64,000 nucleotides of DNA, from NCBI RefSeq assembly GCF_000276665.1, contig NW_004955435.1:895163-959162 (forward strand), read 5' to 3'. Positions 1 through 9,433 of the stretch are shown piece by piece. Numbering within the stretch: position 1 is the stretch's first letter; every line of letters starts with the position of its first letter. The notes beneath the pieces were generated by a model, which saw only the letters and a list, made by a program, of their open reading frames with translations, was not told the origin of the DNA and searched no databases. This DNA comes from Chinchilla lanigera. Taxonomy: Eukaryota; Chordata; Mammalia; Rodentia; Chinchillidae. A program made the position numbers and the translations under genes.

Positions 1-870
1 CTCTTCTCGATTGGATGGTTTGTGCTGAGAAGTCTGCCGTGATTCTGATGGGCTTTCTTTTATAGGTTATCTGTTTCTTTTCTCTGGCAGCTTTTAATAT
101 TCTGGGTTTTTTTGCTGGAGATCTGGGAACTTGACTGTTCTATGTCTGGGTGTAGTTTTATTTTGTTTGTGGTTGTGTGGAGTTCTATATGCCTCGTTTA
201 ACTATATATCAGGTTCTGTTTCCGTGCTTGGGAAATTTTCTGCTATTATTTCTACAAATATTCTTTTTATGTCAGTTGCATTGCCTCCTGCTGTTTCATT
301 GACTCCTATAAGTCATACATCATTCCTCTTTGCCTCATCTTGCAGCTGTTGAATTGACTTTTCCTGGATCCCTGTTGATTTTACAAGATTTTTTCTTTCA
401 CGGTCGCTAGCTGCGATGCTGTCTTCAAAGTCTGAGATTCTATCTTTAGCTTCATTCATGTGGTTTTGGTAGCTTTCGATGGCAGCTTTGTTTTCCTGGA
501 AGTCTCTTTGAATCTGGTTCATGCATTCTAAGTCCTTTCTATATTTTTCATTTAACACTTCTGTCCCTTGCCTTTGTTCTTCTATTTTCTTATACGTTTC
601 TTCTTCAGAATTTTTGAGCAGTTCCTTCATTATTAGTGTCATTTCATTTTTTGCCTGAGAGATTATTTCTTATCTCGTCTCTTCTATGGCCTTATGGAGT
701 TGTTTCTTTACTTCCATTGCAATCATTTCAGCTATTTCAGCATGTGTTTATGAAGTTCTCCTATGTCGATGTCTCCTGGACTTGTTCTGAGTGGAGTGGA
801 GTTCTGGGATTGTGTTTTAATCCTTCATTTTGTCATGTTTGCTACTGGATGCAGAAAGCTCAGTTTCCCT
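1..870 (-). pseudogene. LINE-1 ORF1 (ORF1p) relic, frameshifted
   Basis: ORF1p is the RNA-binding chaperone that trimerises by a coiled coil and coats L1 RNA in cytoplasmic particles. On the minus strand, 642-313 is an open stretch of 109 codons rich in E, K and Q with heptad-like spacing, ending in the typical pre-RRM segment (NEAKDRISDFEDSI). Continuing left past about 313 in other frames are segments matching the RRM and C-terminal domain (AENFP near 235-215, and a basic KPIRITADFS-like segment near 60-30), reached only through stops and frame changes. Coiled-coil-like sequence also extends right to about 780 across a stop near 680. At least three disruptions mean no intact protein is encoded. 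The family assignment rests on domain order and short motifs. Confidence 0.82.
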
Positions 871-1675
871 TTTCAGTAGCTGCACAGCAAAGGCCATTAT
901 TGTCCCTAGTTTTCCTGCTGGTCAGGTTTGCCCCTGAGTGACCTCTGAGAAATGCTACTTAGTTTCGGGTTTTCCAGCAGTTGTTGGTTTGTGTGTAGTT
1001 ATCCCATCTCAGATGCGGGTATTGGTATCAGCTGATGGCAGACCATCTGATCCAGCATCCCCTTGCAGTTCAGAGCACGTGCACAGTCCAGACTCGGGTT
1101 GCACTGGTGTGACAGTCCTGGTCCAGTGGAGCTATGTCCCCAGGCAGTTCAGGGTACAGGCAAAACCCAGACACATACTACAGGGTTGACAGTTTGTGAA
1201 CTACCTGATTCTGTGTCTCCAGTCAGTTCAGGACACATACAGTAACCAGACACATGCCAGATGGGTAGCAGTCACAGACTGCCAGTGCCTTGGACCTGCT
1301 AAGGGCTCCAGGCGAAAGTAAAGCACAGACTTGAACTGGGGGACCAGCAGCTCTTGGAGCACTCCCTCACTTGGCACAGGGTGTGCACAGGGAGGGGCTA
1401 CACAAGCCTGCCCCAGCCAGAGAAGTCCCTGGGGCTTCTGAGTGAGGACCTCTTGTCTGCTGCAGATGCAGGGAGGGCAGAGACTCAGTCTGTAATGGCG
1501 GCAGGGTCCTGGGTCACCCGCTCTGCCCTCAGGAAGTAGATGGGAAATACCTGGCTCTCTCCACGAGTTTCAGCTGGGAACCGTGGCAGTGTGAGCAAAG
1601 CAAGGACTCAAACCACAGGACCAGCAGCTCGCGGAGCACTCGCTCACTCGGTGCAGGGCGCAGGCAGCCCACTTT
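870..1675 (-). promoter_or_regulatory. LINE-1 5' UTR with two tiers of tandem repeats
   Basis: In active rodent L1s this region carries the internal RNA polymerase II promoter as tandem monomers. Two repeat scales are visible. A unit containing GGACCAGCAGCTC starts at 1341 and again at 1618 (offset about 277), followed both times by a similar GGAGCACTC.CTCACT stretch. A shorter unit containing CAGTTCAG and later CAGAC starts near 1065, 1144 and 1223 (offsets 79 and 79). The region is richer in GC and CpG than its flanks. Promoter activity is inferred from the family, not seen. Confidence 0.65.
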
Positions 1676-2570
1676 TGATTTTCAAGATGAACTACAAGAT
1701 TATTAGGACCAAGCCTTGTGTAGAGTAAATGTACAATAAATGCTGTTAAAGTTATTTGTTGGTTATTTCTGCTTTCAGAAGTTCTTGCATCACTAACCAG
1801 CAACCTTTCATTGCCTCTTTGATACACCATAACATTTTTTCTTATTTATTTTTCTGGATTTGTTATTGCATAAATTTTTAATTTAAATTTGGTGAAAAAT
1901 GTTCCAAGGAGTTAGAACTTGCAATAATCATTACTCAATTTTGTGGCAAATTGCATTTCAAGTGAAATTTCAAAGGACATGAATTCTGGTCACAGAGGTG
2001 TAGAGAGGGAAATGTGCTTTTTTCAATTAGAGAATGCATTGTTTTTCAATGAGGGGATGCACTCACAGATCCGCAGGAATTCTCAGAGACAAATCTGGAT
2101 CGTAGCTGCAGGTGGAGAAAACTGTCTGAGGCAGGCGGAGGAAGATGTCTAAGGCCCTGTGTCTTGCTCTTCCCACAACTGAATCTGTATTGGTGGAATA
2201 TTTGGGAGGCTGCATCTTCTTGTCTGTGGCCATTTGAGCAGGGGCCCCCTCTTAATTCTTGATTTGACTTATGGAATATGCTTTGGAATTTACTTCTTAG
2301 TATTACAGTTGTATTTACCATATCAGTGCAAACCAGGTAAGGTAGAAATGCCTCAGTTCAAAACTAACCTTTACTGAGCATAAAGATCTATGAGACTGTC
2401 ATAGTTGAAGTGAATTTTACACTTGCTTTTTCATAGGATATTAAATTTTTCATCACCTTAGTTGGTGAAGTTTCTTGAATTCGGTATAATTAAAAGATTA
2501 TAGGACTGAGGCCTCTGAGAGTTTCACTTTATTTCTGACACTGCACAGTAATATAAATTACCCTCAACAG
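1676..2570. other. Unassigned sequence
   Basis: AT-rich, mostly single-copy-looking DNA. Short open frames (for example 1943-2152 plus, and 2321-2046 minus) overlap each other on opposite strands and have no recognisable domain. I see no gene and no clear repeat. Confidence 0.5.
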
Positions 2571-2571
2571 T

Positions 2572-2640
2572 TTGGGTCTCAGTTTTCCCACAGGTAAAGT
2601 GAGTGATGTGGACTAGATGAAGGTGAGAAAGCTGTAGCCT
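2572..2640 (+). repeat. MIR SINE fragment
   Basis: Contains the MIR signature GGGTCTCAGTTTTCCCA followed by a decayed 'CAGGTAAAGTGAG' equivalent of the MIR 'atctgtaaaatggg' segment. Short and old; edges approximate. Confidence 0.55.
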
Positions 2641-2794
2641 ACATGTCCAATCCCAAATGCCATCAGTGCTGTAAACATTGGAACACAAAAGAGCAGAACT
2701 TAGTGACTGCAGCACAAAGCCTGAAATATTTATTTTTACTTTGTTTTAAAATTATTTTTAATATTGAATCGTACTATGCTGCACATAGGTAATC

Positions 2795-2912
2795 AAGTAA
2801 ACTCGAATCCACATTCAAGCAAGATCTTGACTTTGTGGGCTCAAAGGATTCTCTTGGTTTAGCCCCCTAAATACCTAGGGCTATAGTTATGCCCGCCACG
2901 CCCAGCACAAAA
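2795..2912 (-). repeat. Old B1/7SL-derived SINE relic, antisense
   Basis: Reads as a degraded antisense B1/Alu-type monomer: GGGCTCAAAGGATTCTC, then a decayed 'cctcagcctcc' block, then 'CTAGGGCTATAG' and 'GCCCGCCACGCCCAGC' at the head end. The order matches an antisense 7SL-derived SINE. Strongly diverged. Confidence 0.55.
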
Positions 2913-3009
2913 TCTGAAATATTTATGGTCTTTCTCTTCAGAGAACAAAATTTCTGATCCCTGAATTTAATGATCTCCAAGGTCACTTTTGCCTCTAAAT
3001 TAGATCTAC

Positions 3010-3185
3010 TTCTTGCCTGCCAAGTGATTTTTAAGCGAGTAACTTAACCTTTATAGATTTCATTTTCTTTATCTGTAAAGCAGGAAAGGTAATAGAAGAA
3101 AATACTTCAAAGACTTGTTGGGTAGATTAATCGAGGTAATCCACGTGGAAGGCACAGTGTCATCAAAGCACACCACAGAAGCACA
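3010..3185 (+). repeat. MIR SINE
   Basis: MIR order is visible on the plus strand: AAGTGATTTTTAAGCGAGTAACTTAACC, then TTTCTTTATCTGTAAA, then 'GTTGGGTAGATTAA', then 'GGCACAGTG'. These correspond to the conserved core and 3' half of MIR. Confidence 0.75.
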
Positions 3186-4640
3186 CATCTGTCATCATCA
3201 CCCTAAATAATAGTGATACCAGTTTTTTTATTTTACTAAAATATTAACATATATAGTTGTATACAATTCCCACAGTTCTGTTTCAAATAATTTTAGACTC
3301 TTATCTCATGGAAGACTTAACACCATCATCAGGAATGTATAGACCTAGCTGAAATAATGCTACCACCAGTATCTGGGCCCTCCCTGGCCCTCCCTGGGAC
3401 AATCCTGTGAGTTCTCCTTCTGTGCATGATAATTGGAAAGATGCTCTGAAATCTTTGAAAACATGGATCTCACCATGTATTTTCTGTACAAGTTATGTAG
3501 AGAGGTATCTAGAGTTTTAAGTCAATACAGAATCTAGACAAGATAGGAAAATAAATGACCCTGTGGGTTTGCACAAAAAAATGGCCTATTCACTGTGCTC
3601 ATCTACTAACCTTAAAACCATAAGCACCTGAAGGTAGAAGTGGAAAATGTTATTTGAACAGTTCAGTTGTCTCTGGGCTTTTTCTCAGGGGCAACATATC
3701 TTATCACATTTTATGGTTGAGATTCATTTCCCCTATGCATATAGGGAGAGGTAATATTCTTAGTTTCTTTGTCCAAACATAGTCAGGATCATTGGGAATA
3801 AAATCTGTTCTCTGAGAAAGGAATCCAGGCATCTGGTGGTTCCAGTATTTTCCTCTGAGTTTTGTAGAAAGGTGAAGACTGCTCCAGGAAAAAGCTAATC
3901 AACTCCCATGGAGGAAAGCTGGATTCTCAGGACTGCCTTCCATGGTAGGGAGCTACAAAAAGACAGTCAGTGCTCATCTCTAAAGCTATGTTGCATCTGC
4001 TTCAGCAGAGACGCTGCTTGATGTCACAGTGGCTGTCTAAAAAACAATCCTTTTCAAAAGAGCATAGAGGAATGATCTCAGATACAAATGAAGTGCAAAG
4101 TCCAATCCATGATTTTGTGTCAATGTTTCTCAGTTATGAGGCTGCAAAATGATGAATTCCATTGTAGTGAATGTCAATATTTTACACTGAACTTTCAAAA
4201 ACCAACAGCTTTTGAAGTGTTTCCAACCCCAGATAATGAAAATGGAATTTACCAGGAGCTTGTCTTTGCAAACAGAAGGTGGGAATGGAGACAAAAGGCC
4301 AGACAATTGGGACTCCTGGGACAACCGGGCTTATGTTCCTAATACTTTAGTGGCTTGTGCAATTTTAATAACACAAAACAAGTTCTTCAAGTGTGAGTCA
4401 ATAGGATTATTTTCTTAATTGCTCCCAAATTATTTTTCCTTTTTAGCGTAGGTACTCTTATTCAATGTCATCTGAAGTCAGGGTTTTGTTTTTTAGAAAT
4501 GTGTTTATGCAGATAGCTCATCACAGTGGCATAAATGCTGCTTGTTGAGCACAAACTGGATCTCTCAACGTTCACATATGGATAATGCACTTAGCTAGAA
4601 CTGGGCCTCCCACTGGATAAATGAGTACTATGGTATTTTG
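3186..4640. other. Unassigned sequence
   Basis: No confident repeat or gene. Two overlapping short frames at 3970-4342 (60 and 84 codons) have no recognisable domain and no splice context I trust. Confidence 0.5.
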
Positions 4641-4644
4641 CTAG

Positions 4645-4898
4645 GTGAAGGGAGATGATTTATATACGGAAGCCGGAAATTAGGTGTGGCCTGCAATTAC
4701 AAAATCCCAGAGCACATGCACATAACAGTTCCCAAATCCCTGCATGTAGACTTCTCACAAGAACTCAAGCATGTAGAGCGGGTTTCCTTTCCTATTTTTT
4801 AAAAATATAGACTCTTTTGCATGTGCTTTGTCCAAGTCTTTGTTCTAGACAAGAATACAAAAACCACCTCTGGAAGCAGACCCCCAAACCTGGTAATA
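4645..4898 (+). repeat. 5' LTR of the class I ERV, internally deleted
   Basis: Aligned by eye to 9001-9433, it shares TTAGGTGTGGCCTG/AATTACAAAAT, the CCCTGCATGT block, and the closing 'TCTTTGTTCTAGACAAGAA' followed by 'CTCTGGAAG'. About 150 bp present in the 3' LTR (roughly 9135-9300) is missing here. It ends in GGTAATA at 4898, matching AGCAACA at 9433 and GGTAACA at 15240, so the retroviral CA end has mutated to TA. The left edge is uncertain by tens of bases. Confidence 0.72.
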
Positions 4899-4900
4899 TT

Positions 4901-4918
4901 TGGCAAGCCAGCCAAGAG
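4901..4918 (+). promoter_or_regulatory. Probable primer-binding site of the ERV
   Basis: TGGCAAGCCAGCCAAG begins two bases after the end of the 5' LTR and starts with TGG, the complement of a tRNA CCA end, as expected of a retroviral PBS. I cannot assign the priming tRNA with confidence. Confidence 0.5.
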
Positions 4919-6579
4919 GGCCATTTTGGGAATGTTTTTTGTTTCTCTAAGAAAGTGCTTTTCTTTCCCACTCACTCCCTGTGCGGGGAACTCAGGAAGC
5001 TTTCTCACGGCACCTGGAACAGTTTCCTAGTGTGTCCCACCCTGTGGGAGTGGGAAGGGAACACACATAGCTTTGTGTTTTCCGAGCCAGAAAGAGACCC
5101 AGAGTTCCTCCCCAAGGTTATCTCTCTTTTTCTTTCTTCTCTTTCCTGTTTTGAGTCACTTGTGGAAACAAGTCAGAAAAGACTACCAGAGAGCCTGTTA
5201 TTAACCCAGGCTCAGAACAGATTGTTCAGATTCCATGTGTGCAACTGGAGTTTAGAATACCTTTCCCTCCTCGTATTCCTGTTCTCTACAATACTTCACT
5301 CAGCTTCCTCACTCTTTTGGGACTTGTAGCTTGTCTCTGACCTAGCCCTTATTGTGCTCAAAATTTCATCTGCACTTTTTTCCTAGATGGCCTTTATCTC
5401 TGGGTAGCATGAATGAGTTGCTTTCTCAGGGCCTCTTTTCATCGCAGTCCATCTTTCTACCATGAACGCCAGCCATTCATGAATTAGTCACATGGGTTCA
5501 CTATGTTTGTCAGCCATCTTGGTTGGTCATATGGGTCAGTCACACATGCTTGTTTGCCTTTTTTTTTTTATTTTTTCAACTGACCTCATGAATACTAAGA
5601 AGTCTCAATTTGTAGGTAAGAGCTAAGCATTGGCTTTTAGGGAACAAGGCTCTTCCCCTTTTCTCTTTTGCATTAGGTTAAATCTTCTCTTTGTTTCTTC
5701 TGTCAGAAATTCAGATAATTTAGAAACACATGCCTGGTGGATTGAACAGAGCAAAGGAACAGCTTATGTTCAATAAATGTTAACTCAAGTGGCTATGAGT
5801 GTATAACAATAGAGCCATCCTTATACTTAGAACTTTTAAAGGTTCTTGTATTTCTACTACCTTATACAAAGTACCAAAATTTCCATTATAGGGTAAAAGT
5901 AAGGGGGTATTTTTCAGGTGTCTAAGAGAGTCCTCAGATGGAGCTCCACCCTGATTTGAGACCTCCAGGGCTGCACCCTGATCTCTTAAGAGTTTACTGT
6001 TTTTAAGAGAACCCTGATATAAGGGGATCCCTTGAAGGCTCTACCTTAATCTCTTAAGAGTGTCTCAGGTGACTAAGGGAGTGTCTGGGTAGGGTCTCCA
6101 CACTGATCTCATGGAAGTTCCCAAGGGAGATACTAGACACTCCATCTACCCTTCTCTCTAAAGAAGCAGTGGGTCAATGTACTGTGAGAAACATTGAGCT
6201 GATTCTGACAGCCTTGCCATTCGGATGAAATAGGAAATGGCAAGAGACGGGAACAAAATGGCAGTCTGAATTACCACACTATTTTTCAGCTAGATGTTTT
6301 TTCTGCCAAAGGTAAGCAAAGTGATTTCATCCCTCATGTTCAGGCTTTTCTGGTTCTTTATCTTTGGAAAGGCCCAAGAAGCATGGAACTTAAAGAGGCC
6401 TCCAGAGGAAAAAACTGATACTGTTGAAGATTCTGCCCTCAGATGATTACCTGTCTCTTAGAGGGATATGGGTTTTTCCCACCTATTTCCACCAGCAGCT
6501 AGCACCTCAGAGAGACCTAGTATTCTCATATATGACCCATTTACTGGATATGGCCTTTTCTGTGTTCAACAGCTGAGAT
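4919..6579 (+). pseudogene. ERV leader and gag 5' region, unreadable
   Basis: By position this should be leader and gag matrix/capsid. A 170-codon plus-strand frame (4817-5329) starts inside the LTR and has no gag signature, so I treat it as chance. The 5930-6130 stretch repeats 'CTGATCTCTTAAGAG' twice and 'CTGATCTCATGGAAG' once, a local degenerate repetition in the leader. I could not follow a gag frame here. Confidence 0.4.
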
Positions 6580-7081
6580 CTAGATGAAGATAAAAGGAGA
6601 AGGGCTGGGGAAGAATAAAGAAGGACAGACTAAACTAGGGCTGTTGCTAAGCACACCCAAGTTGTCCAAGGGAAAACCCAGGGCAACCAAGGCTTGAAGA
6701 AAACTGGACACTGGGCATGTGACTGCCTGGACCTCGCTCCATGTGTCAGGTGGCTGAGGTGCCTGACTCACAACACTGGAGGACTGACTTTCGCCTTCCA
6801 CAGGGGCCAGGCATCCAAAACCCTCACTTCCCACTCCAGGGAAGAGGACTGAAGGGGCTGAGGAAATCTGCATTGCCCTCTCCACAGACATCTCTGTGCC
6901 TTGCAAGGGACCCTGGGTGACCCTGGACATCACAGATAACCAATTTCAATACCTTTGGCTTTGTTTTAACTTCCTTCTCTGGAAAACTCTTCTCTAGATC
7001 TATAGCCATAATTGGGGTTGAGGATAGCCCTAGTTTGGGCATCTTTACCCCTGCTCTGGTATGTCACTTCAAAGCCCAAGT

Positions 7082-7082
<1 letters not shown>

Positions 7083-7118
<36 letters not shown>

Positions 7119-7374
7119 TTTAAAGATAAAAGGAGGGAAACATTAACAGACATACAACATTTTACAACATATCACAAGCACAATACAGACAATACAGAGT
7201 TACAAACAAAGTGGTAGGGAATTAACAATGGTGGTTGTATTACATATTGATATCTTCAAAGTAAATGTTGATTTTTTTTTTTTTTTTTTGGTTTTTCTCC
7301 GGTACCGGGAGCCGAACTCACAACCTTGCGCTTGCCAGGCAGGCGCTTTTGCCGCTGAGCTAAATCCCCAGCCC
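7083..7374 (-). mobile_element. ID SINE fused to an L1 3' end, one insertion (chimeric retroposon)
   Basis: A 14-bp target-site duplication, TCAAAGCCCAAGTG, lies at 7069-7082 and 7375-7388. It may extend by three T at the right copy. Between the copies, reading the minus strand 5' to 3', are an ID SINE (7374-7290), a run of about 18 A, a short non-matching linker (7270-7262), about 145 bp of L1 3' end (7261-7116), and a terminal A tail of about 33 nt. The L1 piece differs from the copy at 18345-18490 at one base by my count. One duplication around both parts argues for a single integration of a composite RNA or cDNA. It interrupts the ERV, so it is younger. Confidence 0.75.
7290..7374 (-). 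repeat. ID SINE (young), part of the chimeric insertion
   Basis: Minus strand begins GGGCTGGGGATTTAGCTCAG, a tRNA-Ala-like A box, contains a GTTCGG-type B box, and ends in the GGAGAAAAACC tail shared with the other ID copies in this window. Confidence 0.85.
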
Positions 7375-7420
7375 TCAAAGCCCAAGTGTTTAACCCTCTG
7401 ACTATTTAATTGTGCTACAG

Positions 7421-8560
7421 TGTCCTACCCACTTATTAGAAAGAGATTTGCTAGCAAAATTGGGAAGTAATTCCCCAATTCAAGCAAAGGCCAAAACTGA
7501 TTTTACCTTTTGGGACTATGGCAGGGTTCCCTGACCTAACTAGTCAACTGGTAGACTTTATAGCATGGTATGTAGAATACCTGGGAGGGCAATAGCAGCT
7601 ACAGCTGTGCTAATCAAAGAAATTATGAAACTAACTTTGGGGCAAATACTAGAAGTCCTACCTCCCCATCAGGTCAAGGCTATTCTTGAGACAACGGTTA
7701 CTTGTGGCTGACATGGGAATGGCTCACCAAATACCAGGTCTTGCTTCGTAGGTGCACCTAAGGTTACTGTAATGACTTGTACCACTCTTAATCCTGTCTC
7801 TTTGAGGCCTACCGGCTCAGAGGTTAGCCAGACTTGTGAACAGGTGACTTCCCAGACCTATGCAAACAGATGGGGCATCAGCCCTGACCTACCATCCCTG
7901 CAAGGAAGTGTGGTTTACTGATTGAAGTAGCTTTGTCCAAGAAGGACATCAGAAAGTGGATTATGCAGTTGCCAGTTTGCAATACGTCATTGAGGCCAAC
8001 TTCCCTAGAGACATCTATTAAACAACAGAGCTCATAACTCTTACTTGGGCATTGATATTTTAAAAAGGCAAAAACCTAAATATCTGTACAGACTTCAAAT
8101 ATGTCTTTCTGGTGCTATATGACCATGCAGCAATCTGGAAAGAAAGAGGCTTGTTAACTAATAAACAATCATCTGTAAACACAAACAAAATTCTACAACT
8201 CCTCAAGGGAGTCTATCTTTCCAAGCAGGTCACTGTCTTTCTTTCAAGGAACCCCAAAAAACATGCTTAAAGTCCCCTTCAGAAATTAAAAGGCTGGTAG
8301 AGAAGCAGAAAGGACAGCCTTACAGCTGCTCTAGATCCTAGACAAACTGTTAAACTGGTCCTTCCTCAAGGGACACACTGACAAGTTATGAAAACTGTAC
8401 ATGGAACATGGTCCCTAGAATTTTCACAGGACTAGGAAGAAAGCTACTTCTATAAAGCTCTGGAAGATTTGAGGTTCCTCTTCAAAAGCGAGGGTCCAGT
8501 ATTGCTCCAGGTGCAGATAAGTAGACTCATCCTAATTCACCACAGCTTAAAGCGGGGGGG
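7421..8560 (+). pseudogene. ERV pol relic: RT start, RT connection and RNase H, catalytic core deleted
   Basis: At 7421-7465 one frame reads LLERDLLAKLG, the conserved opening of gammaretroviral reverse transcriptase. By 7590 the sequence already matches the RT connection (KLTLGQ, then PPHQV), so the fingers/palm with the YxDD catalytic site is gone in about 125 bp. RNase H follows. WFTD at 7911-7922 holds the first catalytic Asp, followed by a stop where the family has Gly, and CTDFKYVF near 8085-8110 holds a second. After about 8250 homology fades. Integrase and env are not recognisable. The gene is dead many times over. Confidence 0.68.
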
Positions 8561-8567
8561 GGGGGGG
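8554..8567 (+). repeat. Homopolymer G14
   Basis: Fourteen consecutive G inside the ERV internal region, probably expanded by slippage. Confidence 0.95.
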
Positions 8568-9000
8568 CACCTGTATTGAGACACCTGTTTTTAATTCAGT
8601 TGATAACATGGATAATCTTGTAAGGCTACAGCTCTTGGGCTTTCAAGAATTCACCTAACATGCCTCTTTGCCATATGTTCTTCTCTATAAGAAACAAATC
8701 TGTCCTACTCCTTCCCATGTACGGGCTCTGCGTCCCTAATCCAAAAGTACAGTTCACCAAGCTTTCTTCCATTGAACAGGCAACTCAACAATCATTAACT
8801 CAATTCTCATCATTCTCTGACAGGTTTTCTCTCCTTCCACTCAGCCAGTGAGCCACAACACCCCCAGGTAGTTGGAGTACTGCCCAGTAGGTGGGGCCTA
8901 TTGCACCTTTCAGTAGGGAGAAGCTATATGAACATGGAGACCTCCACTCCCTCAGCACCCTATGAAGGTTTATGGAAATTTGTGTCCCTCAGGGGGAAAA
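8561..9000 (+). pseudogene. ERV 3' internal region and polypurine tract
   Basis: Integrase and env are not readable in this stretch. It ends with AGGGGGAAAA at 8991-9000 directly before the 3' LTR, the expected place for the plus-strand primer (polypurine tract). The 63-codon frame at 8660-8851 has no env signature. Confidence 0.45.
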
Positions 9001-9433
9001 TAAGGCAGGCCATTAGGTTTTCCAGGCTGGCTGGGAAAGTAGGTGTGACCTGCCAATTACAAAATTTGAGAATACATGTACAGAGCCATTCCCAAAGCCC
9101 TGCATGTGGACTCTCATGAAAACTTGAGCAGTTCTGAATACCACAGCCTAGACCTGATGTAAGCCTGGGGGTGGGGGATACAAAAAGGTAGTCACCACTG
9201 AGCTTGGGACTGCTGTATTTTTTTTCCACAGTAGTCCACTCTCACACCATAAAGTGCTTTTTTTCCTACTTTTACTTGGCTCAAATTCACTCTGCATAGC
9301 ACATTTCTTTTCCTACAGTTAATACATGTAAAACCTCATTACCTTTTGTGCTTACTTTATCGAATTCTTTGTTCTAGACAAGAACCTAGAAAACACTTCT
9401 GGAAGGAGATCCCAGCCCTAGAACCCAGCAACA
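9001..9433 (+). repeat. 3' LTR of the class I ERV
   Basis: 433 bp directly after the polypurine tract, ending AGCAACA. It shares long stretches with the 5' LTR and the final third with the LTR at 14778-15240 (CCTTTTGTG.CT, then TTC.TTGTTC..GACA.GAACCT). It begins TA rather than TG, probably by mutation. Confidence 0.75.

Larger units (their letters stand above)
1..1675 (-). mobile_element. LINE-1, 5' portion (ORF1 relic plus 5' UTR), continues off the left edge
   Basis: A minus-strand LINE-1 enters from the left edge. Reading leftwards, 1675 to about 870 is GC-richer non-coding sequence with internal tandem repeats, as expected of a rodent L1 5' UTR. About 870 to 1 is a decayed ORF1. ORF2 would lie outside the window. 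Sequence right of about 1675 turns AT-rich and non-repetitive, so 1675 is taken as the 5' end. No target-site duplication can be tested because the other end is missing. Retention of a 5' UTR makes this the only L1 here that may have been near full length, since all the others are 5'-truncated fragments. Confidence 0.85.
6580..7420 (+). pseudogene. ERV gag nucleocapsid / protease relic
   Basis: Plus-strand translation near 6690-6760 shows a decayed zinc-knuckle-like segment with the gammaretroviral spacing (K..GH then W), its cysteines lost. Next comes a PWVTLDI-type segment near 6910-6930, which in gammaretroviruses opens the protease. The protease aspartate motif is not recognisable. The frame is then split by the ID/L1 insertion (7083-7388). 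Stops and frame changes exclude function. The family assignment is by motif order only. Confidence 0.55.
4645..9433 (+). mobile_element. Endogenous retrovirus, class I (gammaretrovirus-like), decayed provirus
   Basis: Two related LTRs in the same orientation (about 4645-4898 and 9001-9433) bracket an internal region. In order it holds a probable primer-binding site at 4901, nucleocapsid/protease-like sequence (6580-6960), the start of reverse transcriptase (7421), an RT connection/RNase H region (7590-8250), and a purine tract at 8991 abutting the 3' LTR. The total is far shorter than a typical provirus of 8 kb or more, so large deletions have occurred, including the RT catalytic core. Stops and frameshifts are frequent. 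It is further disrupted by a 306-bp retroposon insertion at 7083-7388. It encodes no intact protein. Confidence 0.78.

Noticed and set aside
4817..5329. 170-codon plus-strand open frame
   Set aside because: Starts inside the 5' LTR, runs through the primer-binding site and leader, and shows no gag or other family signature. Treated as a chance frame.
6580..6933. 117-codon minus-strand frame
   Set aside because: Opposite strand of the ERV nucleocapsid/protease relic, which explains the sequence better.
7290..7374. tRNA-Ala-like gene on the minus strand
   Set aside because: Box A/B layout is real, but the sequence is an ID SINE with an A tail and target-site duplication; it would not fold into a full cloverleaf tRNA.
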